A stretch of 26,212 bases of DNA from Euglena gracilis (GCA_900893395.1 CAAHFI010044459.1:1-26212), one strand, 5' to 3'. Shown: positions 11,831 through 24,600, numbered from the stretch's first letter. Numbers and translations: made by a program. The notes: generated by a model from the letters alone, not told the origin.

Positions 11831-12721
11831 CCTTGTGTTGCCGAACCGTTTTGGAAGCCAATCCCTTTTGTTGCTCAACTGTCCCAGGGCCCCAAAATAA
11901 CAAAATCCCTTGTGTTGCCGAACCGTTTTGGAAGCCAATCCCTTTTGTTGCTCAACTGTCCCAGGGCCCCAAAATAACAAAATCCCTTGTGTTGCCGAAC
12001 CGTTTTGGAAGCCAATCCCTTTTGTTGCTCAACTGTCCCAGGGCCCCAAAATAACAAAATCCCTTGTGTTGCCGAACCGTTTTGGAAGCCAATCCCTTTT
12101 GTTGCTCAACTGTCCCAGGGCCCCAAAATAACAAAATCCCTTGTGTTGCCGAACCGTTTTGGAAGCCAATCCCTTTTGTTGCTCAACTGTCCCAGGGCCC
12201 CAAAATAACAAAATCCCTTGTGTTGCCGAACCGTTTTGGAAGCCAATCCCTTTTGTTGCTCAACTGTCCCAGGGCCCCAAAATAACAAAATCCCTTGTGT
12301 TGCCGAACCGTTTTGGAAGCCAATCCCTTTTGTTGCTCAACTGTCCCAGGGCCCCAAAATAACAAAATCCCTTGTGTTGCCGAACCGTTTTGGAAGCCAA
12401 TCCCTTTTGTTGCTCAACTGTCCCAGGGCCCCAAAATAACAAAATCCCTTGTGTTGCCGAACCGTTTTGGAAGCCAATCCCTTTTGTTGCTCAACTGTCC
12501 CAGGGCCCCAAAATAACAAAATCCCTTGTGTTGCCGAACCGTTTTGGAAGCCAATCCCTTTTGTTGCTCAACTGTCCCAGGGCCCCAAAATAACAAAATC
12601 CCTTGTGTTGCCGAACCGTTTTGGAAGCCAATCCCTTTTGTTGCTCAACTGTCCCAGGGCCCCAAAATAACAAAATCCCTTGTGTTGCCGAACCGTTTTG
12701 GAAGCCAATCCCTTTTGTTGC

Positions 12722-13058
12722 TCAACTGTCCAGGGCCCCAAAATAACAAAATCCCTTGTGTTGCCGAACCGTTTTGGAAGCCAATCCCTTTTGTTGCTCA
12801 ACTGTCCAGGGCCCCAAAATAACAAAATCCCTTGTGTTGCCGAACCGTTTTGGAAGCCAATCCCTTTTGTTGCTCAACTGTCCCAGGGCCCCAAAATAAC
12901 AAAATCCCTTGTGTTGCCGAACCGTTTTGGAAGCCAATCCCTTTTGTTGCTCAACTGTCCAGGGCCCCAAAATAACAAAATCCCTTGTGTTGCCGAACCG
13001 TTTTGGAAGCCAATCCCTTTTGTTGCTCAACTGTCCAGGGCCCCAAAATAACAAAATC
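12722..13058. repeat. S-S-L-S-S length motif, copy 2
   Basis: The landmark falls at 12,729 (S), 12,805 (S), 12,881 (L), 12,958 (S) and 13,034 (S), each 1,228 bp from its counterpart in copy 1. To its left the units are L, unlike copy 1; to its right lies the 19-unit L run. The duplicated block may therefore be as short as this motif plus the L units between the two copies. Confidence 0.7.
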
Positions 13059-14570
13059 CCTTGTGTTGCCGAACCGTTTTGGAAGCCAATCCCTTTTGTT
13101 GCTCAACTGTCCCAGGGCCCCAAAATAACAAAATCCCTTGTGTTGCCGAACCGTTTTGGAAGCCAATCCCTTTTGTTGCTCAACTGTCCCAGGGCCCCAA
13201 AATAACAAAATCCCTTGTGTTGCCGAACCGTTTTGGAAGCCAATCCCTTTTGTTGCTCAACTGTCCCAGGGCCCCAAAATAACAAAATCCCTTGTGTTGC
13301 CGAACCGTTTTGGAAGCCAATCCCTTTTGTTGCTCAACTGTCCCAGGGCCCCAAAATAACAAAATCCCTTGTGTTGCCGAACCGTTTTGGAAGCCAATCC
13401 CTTTTGTTGCTCAACTGTCCCAGGGCCCCAAAATAACAAAATCCCTTGTGTTGCCGAACCGTTTTGGAAGCCAATCCCTTTTGTTGCTCAACTGTCCCAG
13501 GGCCCCAAAATAACAAAATCCCTTGTGTTGCCGAACCGTTTTGGAAGCCAATCCCTTTTGTTGCTCAACTGTCCCAGGGCCCCAAAATAACAAAATCCCT
13601 TGTGTTGCCGAACCGTTTTGGAAGCCAATCCCTTTTGTTGCTCAACTGTCCCAGGGCCCCAAAATAACAAAATCCCTTGTGTTGCCGAACCGTTTTGGAA
13701 GCCAATCCCTTTTGTTGCTCAACTGTCCCAGGGCCCCAAAATAACAAAATCCCTTGTGTTGCCGAACCGTTTTGGAAGCCAATCCCTTTTGTTGCTCAAC
13801 TGTCCCAGGGCCCCAAAATAACAAAATCCCTTGTGTTGCCGAACCGTTTTGGAAGCCAATCCCTTTTGTTGCTCAACTGTCCCAGGGCCCCAAAATAACA
13901 AAATCCCTTGTGTTGCCGAACCGTTTTGGAAGCCAATCCCTTTTGTTGCTCAACTGTCCCAGGGCCCCAAAATAACAAAATCCCTTGTGTTGCCGAACCG
14001 TTTTGGAAGCCAATCCCTTTTGTTGCTCAACTGTCCCAGGGCCCCAAAATAACAAAATCCCTTGTGTTGCCGAACCGTTTTGGAAGCCAATCCCTTTTGT
14101 TGCTCAACTGTCCCAGGGCCCCAAAATAACAAAATCCCTTGTGTTGCCGAACCGTTTTGGAAGCCAATCCCTTTTGTTGCTCAACTGTCCCAGGGCCCCA
14201 AAATAACAAAATCCCTTGTGTTGCCGAACCGTTTTGGAAGCCAATCCCTTTTGTTGCTCAACTGTCCCAGGGCCCCAAAATAACAAAATCCCTTGTGTTG
14301 CCGAACCGTTTTGGAAGCCAATCCCTTTTGTTGCTCAACTGTCCCAGGGCCCCAAAATAACAAAATCCCTTGTGTTGCCGAACCGTTTTGGAAGCCAATC
14401 CCTTTTGTTGCTCAACTGTCCCAGGGCCCCAAAATAACAAAATCCCTTGTGTTGCCGAACCGTTTTGGAAGCCAATCCCTTTTGTTGCTCAACTGTCCCA
14501 GGGCCCCAAAATAACAAAATCCCTTGTGTTGCCGAACCGTTTTGGAAGCCAATCCCTTTTGTTGCTCAAC
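13054..14570. repeat. Longest uniform stretch: 19 consecutive identical L units
   Basis: Between the S unit whose TCC lies at 13,034 and the next at 14,573, the TCCC landmark falls at 13,110 and then every 77 bp, 19 steps in all (1,463 bp). I saw no base change among these copies. Shorter uniform L runs of 11 units precede the S units at 11,348 and 12,729. Confidence 0.8.
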
Positions 14571-17500
14571 TGTCCAGGGCCCCAAAATAACAAAATCCCT
14601 TGTGTTGCCGAACCGTTTTGGAAGCCAATCCCTTTTGTTGCTCAACTGTCCCAGGGCCCCAAAATAACAAAATCCCTTGTGTTGCCGAACCGTTTTGGAA
14701 GCCAATCCCTTTTGTTGCTCAACTGTCCCAGGGCCCCAAAATAACAAAATCCCTTGTGTTGCCGAACCGTTTTGGAAGCCAATCCCTTTTGTTGCTCAAC
14801 TGTCCCAGGGCCCCAAAATAACAAAATCCCTTGTGTTGCCGAACCGTTTTGGAAGCCAATCCCTTTTGTTGCTCAACTGTCCCAGGGCCCCAAAATAACA
14901 AAATCCCTTGTGTTGCCGAACCGTTTTGGAAGCCAATCCCTTTTGTTGCTCAACTGTCCAGGGCCCCAAAATAACAAAATCCCTTGTGTTGCCGAACCGT
15001 TTTGGAAGCCAATCCCTTTTGTTGCTCAACTGTCCAGGGCCCCAAAATAACAAAATCCCTTGTGTTGCCGAACCGTTTTGGAAGCCAATCCCTTTTGTTG
15101 CTCAACTGTCCCAGGGCCCCAAAATAACAAAATCCCTTGTGTTGCCGAACCGTTTTGGAAGCCAATCCCTTTTGTTGCTCAACTGTCCCAGGGCCCCAAA
15201 ATAACAAAATCCCTTGTGTTGCCGAACCGTTTTGGAAGCCAATCCCTTTTGTTGCTCAACTGTCCAGGGCCCCAAAATAACAAAATCCCTTGTGTTGCCG
15301 AACCGTTTTGGAAGCCAATCCCTTTTGTTGCTCAACTGTCCCAGGGCCCCAAAATAACAAAATCCCTTGTGTTGCCGAACCGTTTTGGAAGCCAATCCCT
15401 TTTGTTGCTCAACTGTCCAGGGCCCCAAAATAACAAAATCCCTTGTGTTGCCGAACCGTTTTGGAAGCCAATCCCTTTTGTTGCTCAACTGTCCAGGGCC
15501 CCAAAATAACAAAATCCCTTGTGTTGCCGAACCGTTTTGGAAGCCAATCCCTTTTGTTGCTCAACTGTCCCAGGGCCCCAAAATAACAAAATCCCTTGTG
15601 TTGCCGAACCGTTTTGGAAGCCAATCCCTTTTGTTGCTCAACTGTCCCAGGGCCCCAAAATAACAAAATCCCTTGTGTTGCCGAACCGTTTTGGAAGCCA
15701 ATCCCTTTTGTTGCTCAACTGTCCCAGGGCCCCAAAATAACAAAATCCCTTGTGTTGCCGAACCGTTTTGGAAGCCAATCCCTTTTGTTGCTCAACTGTC
15801 CCAGGGCCCCAAAATAACAAAATCCCTTGTGTTGCCGAACCGTTTTGGAAGCCAATCCCTTTTGTTGCTCAACTGTCCCAGGGCCCCAAAATAACAAAAT
15901 CCCTTGTGTTGCCGAACCGTTTTGGAAGCCAATCCCTTTTGTTGCTCAACTGTCCAGGGCCCCAAAATAACAAAATCCCTTGTGTTGCCGAACCGTTTTG
16001 GAAGCCAATCCCTTTTGTTGCTCAACTGTCCCAGGGCCCCAAAATAACAAAATCCCTTGTGTTGCCGAACCGTTTTGGAAGCCAATCCCTTTTGTTGCTC
16101 AACTGTCCCAGGGCCCCAAAATAACAAAATCCCTTGTGTTGCCGAACCGTTTTGGAAGCCAATCCCTTTTGTTGCTCAACTGTCCCAGGGCCCCAAAATA
16201 ACAAAATCCCTTGTGTTGCCGAACCGTTTTGGAAGCCAATCCCTTTTGTTGCTCAACTGTCCCAGGGCCCCAAAATAACAAAATCCCTTGTGTTGCCGAA
16301 CCGTTTTGGAAGCCAATCCCTTTTGTTGCTCAACTGTCCCAGGGCCCCAAAATAACAAAATCCCTTGTGTTGCCGAACCGTTTTGGAAGCCAATCCCTTT
16401 TGTTGCTCAACTGTCCCAGGGCCCCAAAATAACAAAATCCCTTGTGTTGCCGAACCGTTTTGGAAGCCAATCCCTTTTGTTGCTCAACTGTCCCAGGGCC
16501 CCAAAATAACAAAATCCCTTGTGTTGCCGAACCGTTTTGGAAGCCAATCCCTTTTGTTGCTCAACTGTCCCAGGGCCCCAAAATAACAAAATCCCTTGTG
16601 TTGCCGAACCGTTTTGGAAGCCAATCCCTTTTGTTGCTCAACTGTCCCAGGGCCCCAAAATAACAAAATCCCTTGTGTTGCCGAACCGTTTTGGAAGCCA
16701 ATCCCTTTTGTTGCTCAACTGTCCCAGGGCCCCAAAATAACAAAATCCCTTGTGTTGCCGAACCGTTTTGGAAGCCAATCCCTTTTGTTGCTCAACTGTC
16801 CAGGGCCCCAAAATAACAAAATCCCTTGTGTTGCCGAACCGTTTTGGAAGCCAATCCCTTTTGTTGCTCAACTGTCCCAGGGCCCCAAAATAACAAAATC
16901 CCTTGTGTTGCCGAACCGTTTTGGAAGCCAATCCCTTTTGTTGCTCAACTGTCCCAGGGCCCCAAAATAACAAAATCCCTTGTGTTGCCGAACCGTTTTG
17001 GAAGCCAATCCCTTTTGTTGCTCAACTGTCCAGGGCCCCAAAATAACAAAATCCCTTGTGTTGCCGAACCGTTTTGGAAGCCAATCCCTTTTGTTGCTCA
17101 ACTGTCCCAGGGCCCCAAAATAACAAAATCCCTTGTGTTGCCGAACCGTTTTGGAAGCCAATCCCTTTTGTTGCTCAACTGTCCCAGGGCCCCAAAATAA
17201 CAAAATCCCTTGTGTTGCCGAACCGTTTTGGAAGCCAATCCCTTTTGTTGCTCAACTGTCCCAGGGCCCCAAAATAACAAAATCCCTTGTGTTGCCGAAC
17301 CGTTTTGGAAGCCAATCCCTTTTGTTGCTCAACTGTCCAGGGCCCCAAAATAACAAAATCCCTTGTGTTGCCGAACCGTTTTGGAAGCCAATCCCTTTTG
17401 TTGCTCAACTGTCCCAGGGCCCCAAAATAACAAAATCCCTTGTGTTGCCGAACCGTTTTGGAAGCCAATCCCTTTTGTTGCTCAACTGTCCCAGGGCCCC

Positions 17501-17939
17501 AAAATAACAAAATCCCTTGTGTTGCCGAACCGTTTTGGAAGCCAATCCCTTTTGTTGCTCAACTGTCCCAGGGCCCCAAAATAACAAAATCCCTTGTGTT
17601 GCCGAACCGTTTTGGAAGCCAATCCCTTTTGTTGCTCAACTGTCCCAGGGCCCCAAAATAACAAAATCCCTTGTGTTGCCGAACCGTTTTGGAAGCCAAT
17701 CCCTTTTGTTGCTCAACTGTCCCAGGGCCCCAAAATAACAAAATCCCTTGTGTTGCCGAACCGTTTTGGAAGCCAATCCCTTTTGTTGCTCAACTGTCCC
17801 AGGGCCCCAAAATAACAAAATCCCTTGTGTTGCCGAACCGTTTTGGAAGCCAATCCCTTTTGTTGCTCAACTGTCCCAGGGCCCCAAAATAACAAAATCC
17901 CTTGTGTTGCCGAACCGTTTTGGAAGCCAATCCCTTTTG

Positions 17940-18870
17940 TTGCTCAACTGTCCAGGGCCCCAAAATAACAAAATCCCTTGTGTTGCCGAACCGTTTTGGA
18001 AGCCAATCCCTTTTGTTGCTCAACTGTCCCAGGGCCCCAAAATAACAAAATCCCTTGTGTTGCCGAACCGTTTTGGAAGCCAATCCCTTTTGTTGCTCAA
18101 CTGTCCCAGGGCCCCAAAATAACAAAATCCCTTGTGTTGCCGAACCGTTTTGGAAGCCAATCCCTTTTGTTGCTCAACTGTCCAGGGCCCCAAAATAACA
18201 AAATCCCTTGTGTTGCCGAACCGTTTTGGAAGCCAATCCCTTTTGTTGCTCAACTGTCCCAGGGCCCCAAAATAACAAAATCCCTTGTGTTGCCGAACCG
18301 TTTTGGAAGCCAATCCCTTTTGTTGCTCAACTGTCCAGGGCCCCAAAATAACAAAATCCCTTGTGTTGCCGAACCGTTTTGGAAGCCAATCCCTTTTGTT
18401 GCTCAACTGTCCCAGGGCCCCAAAATAACAAAATCCCTTGTGTTGCCGAACCGTTTTGGAAGCCAATCCCTTTTGTTGCTCAACTGTCCCAGGGCCCCAA
18501 AATAACAAAATCCCTTGTGTTGCCGAACCGTTTTGGAAGCCAATCCCTTTTGTTGCTCAACTGTCCAGGGCCCCAAAATAACAAAATCCCTTGTGTTGCC
18601 GAACCGTTTTGGAAGCCAATCCCTTTTGTTGCTCAACTGTCCCAGGGCCCCAAAATAACAAAATCCCTTGTGTTGCCGAACCGTTTTGGAAGCCAATCCC
18701 TTTTGTTGCTCAACTGTCCCAGGGCCCCAAAATAACAAAATCCCTTGTGTTGCCGAACCGTTTTGGAAGCCAATCCCTTTTGTTGCTCAACTGTCCAGGG
18801 CCCCAAAATAACAAAATCCCTTGTGTTGCCGAACCGTTTTGGAAGCCAATCCCTTTTGTTGCTCAACTGT
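17940..18870. repeat. Local 230-bp periodicity (S-L-L triplets)
   Basis: S landmarks at 17,951, 18,181, 18,334, 18,564 and 18,794 are spaced 230, 153, 230 and 230 bp, that is S-L-L, S-L, S-L-L, S-L-L. A similar 230 then 153 spacing occurs at 19,251, 19,481 and 19,634, and a single 230 at 16,799 to 17,029. This is an incipient higher-order pattern based on one length variant, too short-lived to call a true higher-order repeat. Confidence 0.6.
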
Positions 18871-19330
18871 CCAGGGCCCCAAAATAACAAAATCCCTTGT
18901 GTTGCCGAACCGTTTTGGAAGCCAATCCCTTTTGTTGCTCAACTGTCCAGGGCCCCAAAATAACAAAATCCCTTGTGTTGCCGAACCGTTTTGGAAGCCA
19001 ATCCCTTTTGTTGCTCAACTGTCCCAGGGCCCCAAAATAACAAAATCCCTTGTGTTGCCGAACCGTTTTGGAAGCCAATCCCTTTTGTTGCTCAACTGTC
19101 CAGGGCCCCAAAATAACAAAATCCCTTGTGTTGCCGAACCGTTTTGGAAGCCAATCCCTTTTGTTGCTCAACTGTCCAGGGCCCCAAAATAACAAAATCC
19201 CTTGTGTTGCCGAACCGTTTTGGAAGCCAATCCCTTTTGTTGCTCAACTGTCCAGGGCCCCAAAATAACAAAATCCCTTGTGTTGCCGAACCGTTTTGGA
19301 AGCCAATCCCTTTTGTTGCTCAACTGTCCC
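18790..19330. repeat. S-S-S-L-S-S-S cluster
   Basis: S landmarks fall at 18,794, 18,870 and 18,946, then L at 19,022, then S at 19,099, 19,175 and 19,251, followed by L at 19,327. The tripled motif on each side of one L unit suggests duplication of a four-unit S-S-S-L block. It is the densest S cluster in the core. Confidence 0.6.
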
Positions 19331-22300
19331 AGGGCCCCAAAATAACAAAATCCCTTGTGTTGCCGAACCGTTTTGGAAGCCAATCCCTTTTGTTGCTCAA
19401 CTGTCCCAGGGCCCCAAAATAACAAAATCCCTTGTGTTGCCGAACCGTTTTGGAAGCCAATCCCTTTTGTTGCTCAACTGTCCAGGGCCCCAAAATAACA
19501 AAATCCCTTGTGTTGCCGAACCGTTTTGGAAGCCAATCCCTTTTGTTGCTCAACTGTCCCAGGGCCCCAAAATAACAAAATCCCTTGTGTTGCCGAACCG
19601 TTTTGGAAGCCAATCCCTTTTGTTGCTCAACTGTCCAGGGCCCCAAAATAACAAAATCCCTTGTGTTGCCGAACCGTTTTGGAAGCCAATCCCTTTTGTT
19701 GCTCAACTGTCCCAGGGCCCCAAAATAACAAAATCCCTTGTGTTGCCGAACCGTTTTGGAAGCCAATCCTTTTGTTGCTCAACTGTCCCAGGGCCCCAAA
19801 ATAACAAAATCCCTTGTGTTGCCGAACCGTTTTGGAAGCCAATCCTTTTGTTGCTCAACTGTCCAGGGCCCCAAAATAACAAAATCCCTTGTGTTGCCGA
19901 ACCGTTTTGGAAGCCAATCCCTTTTGTTGCTCAACTGTCCAGGGCCCCAAAATAACAAAATCCCTTGTGTTGCCGAACCGTTTTGGAAGCCAATCCCTTT
20001 TGTTGCTCAACTGTCCCAGGGCCCCAAAATAACAAAATCCCTTGTGTTGCCGAACCGTTTTGGAAGCCAATCCCTTTTGTTGCTCAACTGTCCCAGGGCC
20101 CCAAAATAACAAAATCCCTTGTGTTGCCGAACCGTTTTGGAAGCCAATCCCTTTTGTTGCTCAACTGTCCCAGGGCCCCAAAATAACAAAATCCCTTGTG
20201 TTGCCGAACCGTTTTGGAAGCCAATCCCTTTTGTTGCTCAACTGTCCAGGGCCCCAAAATAACAAAATCCCTTGTGTTGCCGAACCGTTTTGGAAGCCAA
20301 TCCCTTTTGTTGCTCAACTGTCCCAGGGCCCCAAAATAACAAAATCCCTTGTGTTGCCGAACCGTTTTGGAAGCCAATCCCTTTTGTTGCTCAACTGTCC
20401 AGGGCCCCAAAATAACAAAATCCCTTGTGTTGCCGAACCGTTTTGGAAGCCAATCCCTTTTGTTGCTCAACTGTCCCAGGGCCCCAAAATAACAAAATCC
20501 CTTGTGTTGCCGAACCGTTTTGGAAGCCAATCCCTTTTGTTGCTCAACTGTCCCAGGGCCCCAAAATAACAAAATCCCTTGTGTTGCCGAACCGTTTTGG
20601 AAGCCAATCCCTTTTGTTGCTCAACTGTCCCAGGGCCCCAAAATAACAAAATCCCTTGTGTTGCCGAACCGTTTTGGAAGCCAATCCCTTTTGTTGCTCA
20701 ACTGTCCCAGGGCCCCAAAATAACAAAATCCCTTGTGTTGCCGAACCGTTTTGGAAGCCAATCCCTTTTGTTGCTCAACTGTCCAGGGCCCCAAAATAAC
20801 AAAATCCCTTGTGTTGCCGAACCGTTTTGGAAGCCAATCCCTTTTGTTGCTCAACTGTCCAGGGCCCCAAAATAACAAAATCCCTTGTGTTGCCGAACCG
20901 TTTTGGAAGCCAATCCCTTTTGTTGCTCAACTGTCCCAGGGCCCCAAAATAACAAAATCCCTTGTGTTGCCGAACCGTTTTGGAAGCCAATCCCTTTTGT
21001 TGCTCAACTGTCCCAGGGCCCCAAAATAACAAAATCCCTTGTGTTGCCGAACCGTTTTGGAAGCCAATCCCTTTTGTTGCTCAACTGTCCCAGGGCCCCA
21101 AAATAACAAAATCCCTTGTGTTGCCGAACCGTTTTGGAAGCCAATCCCTTTTGTTGCTCAACTGTCCCAGGGCCCCAAAATAACAAAATCCCTTGTGTTG
21201 CCGAACCGTTTTGGAAGCCAATCCCTTTTGTTGCTCAACTGTCCAGGGCCCCAAAATAACAAAATCCCTTGTGTTGCCGAACCGTTTTGGAAGCCAATCC
21301 CTTTTGTTGCTCAACTGTCCAGGGCCCCAAAATAACAAAATCCCTTGTGTTGCCGAACCGTTTTGGAAGCCAATCCCTTTTGTTGCTCAACTGTCCCAGG
21401 GCCCCAAAATAACAAAATCCCTTGTGTTGCCGAACCGTTTTGGAAGCCAATCCCTTTTGTTGCTCAACTGTCCAGGGCCCCAAAATAACAAAATCCCTTG
21501 TGTTGCCGAACCGTTTTGGAAGCCAATCCCTTTTGTGCTCAACTGTCCCAGGGCCCCAAAATAACAAAATCCCTTGTGTTGCCGAACCGTTTTGGAAGCC
21601 AATCCCTTTTGTTGCTCAACTGTCCCAGGGCCCCAAAATAACAAAATCCCTTGTGTTGCCGAACCGTTTTGGAAGCCAATCCCTTTTGTTGCTCAACTGT
21701 CCCAGGGCCCCAAAATAACAAAATCCCTTGTGTTGCCGAACCGTTTTGGAAGCCAATCCCTTTTGTTGCTCAACTGTCCCAGGGCCCCAAAATAACAAAA
21801 TCCCTTGTGTTGCCGAACCGTTTTGGAAGCCAATCCCTTTTGTTGCTCAACTGTCCAGGGCCCCAAAATAACAAAATCCCTTGTGTTGCCGAACCGTTTT
21901 GGAAGCCAATCCCTTTTGTTGCTCAACTGTCCCAGGGCCCCAAAATAACAAAATCCCTTGTGTTGCCGAACCGTTTTGGAAGCCAATCCCTTTTGTTGCT
22001 CAACTGTCCAGGGCCCCAAAATAACAAAATCCCTTGTGTTGCCGAACCGTTTTGGAAGCCAATCCCTTTTGTGCTCAACTGTCCAGGGCCCCAAAATAAC
22101 AAAATCCCTTGTGTTGCCGAACCGTTTTGGAAGCCAATCCCTTTTGTTGCTCAACTGTCCCAGGGCCCCAAAATAACAAAATCCCTTGTGTTGCCGAACC
22201 GTTTTGGAAGCAATCCCTTTTGTTGCTCAACTGTCCCAGGGCCCCAAAATAACAAAATCCCTTGTGTTGCCGAACCGTTTTGGAAGCCAATCCTTTTGTT

Positions 22301-22739
22301 GCTCAACTGTCCAGGGCCCCAAAATAACAAAATCCCTTGTGTTGCCGAACCGTTTTGGAAGCCAATCCCTTTTGTTGCTCAACTGTCCAGGGCCCCAAAA
22401 TAACAAAATCCCTTGTGTTGCCGAACCGTTTTGGAAGCCAATCCCTTTTGTTGCTCAACTGTCCAGGGCCCCAAAATAACAAAATCCCTTGTGTTGCCGA
22501 ACCGTTTTGGAAGCCAATCCCTTTTGTTGCTCAACTGTCCCAGGGCCCCAAAATAACAAAATCCCTTGTGTTGCCGAACCGTTTTGGAAGCCAATCCCTT
22601 TTGTTGCTCAACTGTCCAGGGCCCCAAAATAACAAAATCCCTTGTGTTGCCGAACCGTTTTGGAAGCCAATCCCTTTTGTTGCTCAACTGTCCCAGGGCC
22701 CCAAAATAACAAAATCCCTTGTGTTGCCGAACCGTTTTG

Positions 22740-23400
22740 GAAGCCAATCCCTTTTGTTGCTCAACTGTCCCAGGGCCCCAAAATAACAAAATCCCTTGTG
22801 TTGCCGAACCGTTTTGGAAGCCAATCCTTTTGTTGCTCAACTGTCCCAGGGCCCCAAAATAACAAAATCCCTTGTGTTGCCGAACCGTTTTGGAAGCCAA
22901 TCCTTTTGTTGCTCAACTGTCCCAGGGCCCCAAAATAACAAAATCCCTTGTGTTGCCGAACCGTTTTGGAAGCCAATCCTTTTGTTGCTCAACTGTCCCA
23001 GGGCCCCAAAATAACAAAATCCCTTGTGTTGCCGAACCGTTTTGGAAGCCAATCCTTTTGTTGCTCAACTGTCCCAGGGCCCCAAAATAACAAAATCCCT
23101 TGTGTTGCCGAACCGTTTTGGAAGCCAATCCCTTTTGTTGCTCAACTGTCCCAGGGCCCCAAAATAACAAAATCCCTTGTGTTGCCGAACCGTTTTGGAA
23201 GCCAATCCCTTTGTTGCTCAACTGTCCCAGGGCCCCAAAATAACAAAATCCCTTGTGTTGCCGAACCGTTTTGGAAGCCAATCCCTTTTGTTGCTCAACT
23301 GTCCCAGGGCCCCAAAATAACAAAATCCCTTGTGTTGCCGAACCGTTTTGGAAGCCAATCCTTTTGTTGCTCAACTGTCCCAGGGCCCCAAAATAACAAA
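22740..23400. repeat. Transition zone with a run of CCAATCCTTTT 76-mers
   Basis: Four consecutive units (changes near 22,825, 22,901, 22,977 and 23,053) lack one C at monomer 40-42, reading GCCAATCCTTTTG, and step by 76 bp. Two full units follow, then one missing a T near 23,210, then another CCAATCCTTTT unit near 23,360. The S form is absent here. A separate 76-bp class amplified locally argues for block duplication of one variant. Confidence 0.75.
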
Positions 23401-24600
23401 ATCCTTGTGTGCCGAACCGTTTTGGAAGCCAATTCCTTTGTTGCTCAACTGTTCCAGGGCCCCAAAATACAAAATCCCTTGTGTTGCCGAACCGTTTTGG
23501 AAGCAATCCCTTTTGTTGCTCAACTGTCCCAGGGCCCAAAATAACAAAATCCTTGTGTTGCCGAACCGTTTTGGAAGCCAATCCTTTTGTTGCTCAACTG
23601 TCCCAGGGCCCCAAAATAACAAAATCCTTGTGTTGCCGAACCGTTTTGGAAGCCAATCCCTTTTGCTGCTCAACTGTCCCAGGGCCCCAAAATAACAAAA
23701 TCCCTTGTGTTGCCGAACCGTTTTGGAAGCCAATCCCTTTTGTTGCTCAACTGTCCAGGGCCCCAAAATAACAAAATCCCTTGTGTGCCGAACCGTTTTG
23801 GAAGCCAATCCCTTTTGTGCTCAACTGTCCCAGGGCCCCAAAATAACAAAATCCCTTGTGTTGCCGAACCGTTTTGGAAGCAATCCCTTTTGTTGCTCAA
23901 CTGTCCCAGGGCCCCAAAATAACAAAATCCCTTGTGTTGCCGAACCGTTTTGGAAGCCAATCCTTTTGCTGCTCAACTGTCCCAGGGCCCCAAAATAACA
24001 AAATCCCTTGTGTTGCCGAACCGTTTTGGAAGCCAATCCCTTTTGCTGCTCAACTGTCCCAGGGCCCCAAAATAACAAAATCCCTTGTGTTGCCGAACCG
24101 TTTTGGAAGCCAATCCTTTTGTTGCTAACTGTCCAGGGCCCCAAAATAACAAAATCCTGTGTTGCCGAACCGTTTTGGAAGCCAATCCCTTTTGTTGCTC
24201 AACTGTCCCAGGGCCCCAAAATAACAAAATCCCTTGTGTTGCCGAACCGTTTTGGAAGCCAATCCCTTTTGTTGCTCAACTGTCCCAGGGCCCCAAAATA
24301 ACAAAATCCCTTGTGTTGCCGAACCGTTTTGGAAGCCAATCCTTTGTTGCTCAACTGTCCAGGGCCCCAAAATAACAAAATCCCTTGTGTTGCCGAACCG
24401 TTTTGGAAGCCAATCCTTTTTTGCTCAACTGTCCAGGGCCCCAAAATAACAAAATCCCTTGTGTTGCCGAACCGTTTTGGAAGCAATCCTTTTGTTGCTC
24501 AACTGTCCCAGGGCCCCAAAATAACAAATCCTTGTGTTGCCGAACCGTTTTGGAAGCCAATCCCTTTTGCTGCTCAACTGTCCCAGGGCCCAAAATAACA
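23400..24600. repeat. Right-inner zone: heterogeneous monomers
   Basis: Homogeneity breaks down abruptly at about 23,400. Units carry assorted small indels (ATCCTTGTGTGCCG, CAAAATACAAAATCCC, GGGCCCAAAATAAC, TTGCTAACTG, CAAATCCTTG) and the first right-side GCTGCTC appears near 23,665. The CCAATCCTTTT form is frequent. A transition substitution, AATTCC or GTTCCAGG, appears singly near 23,430-23,455. It mirrors the ragged left zone. Confidence 0.8.

Larger units (their letters stand above)
6300..22740. repeat. Homogenised core: 77-bp L units with interspersed 76-bp S units
   Basis: About 213 consecutive units are nearly identical. The only frequent variant is S, which lacks one C in CTGTCCCAGGG. 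By hand count S is about 5 of 65 units at 6,300-11,300, 19 of 86 at 11,300-17,900 and 28 of 62 at 17,900-22,700. Rare exceptions are units missing a C at 35-36 (near 7,020-7,330, 8,250, 8,550 and 22,210), a T in TTTTGTTGC (near 6,880, 7,340, 8,720, 21,535 and 22,072) or a C at 40-42 (near 6,723, 19,767, 19,842 and 22,291). I found no GCTGCTC and no GTGCTGCC here. Such uniformity indicates recent amplification or efficient exchange within the core. Confidence 0.9.
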
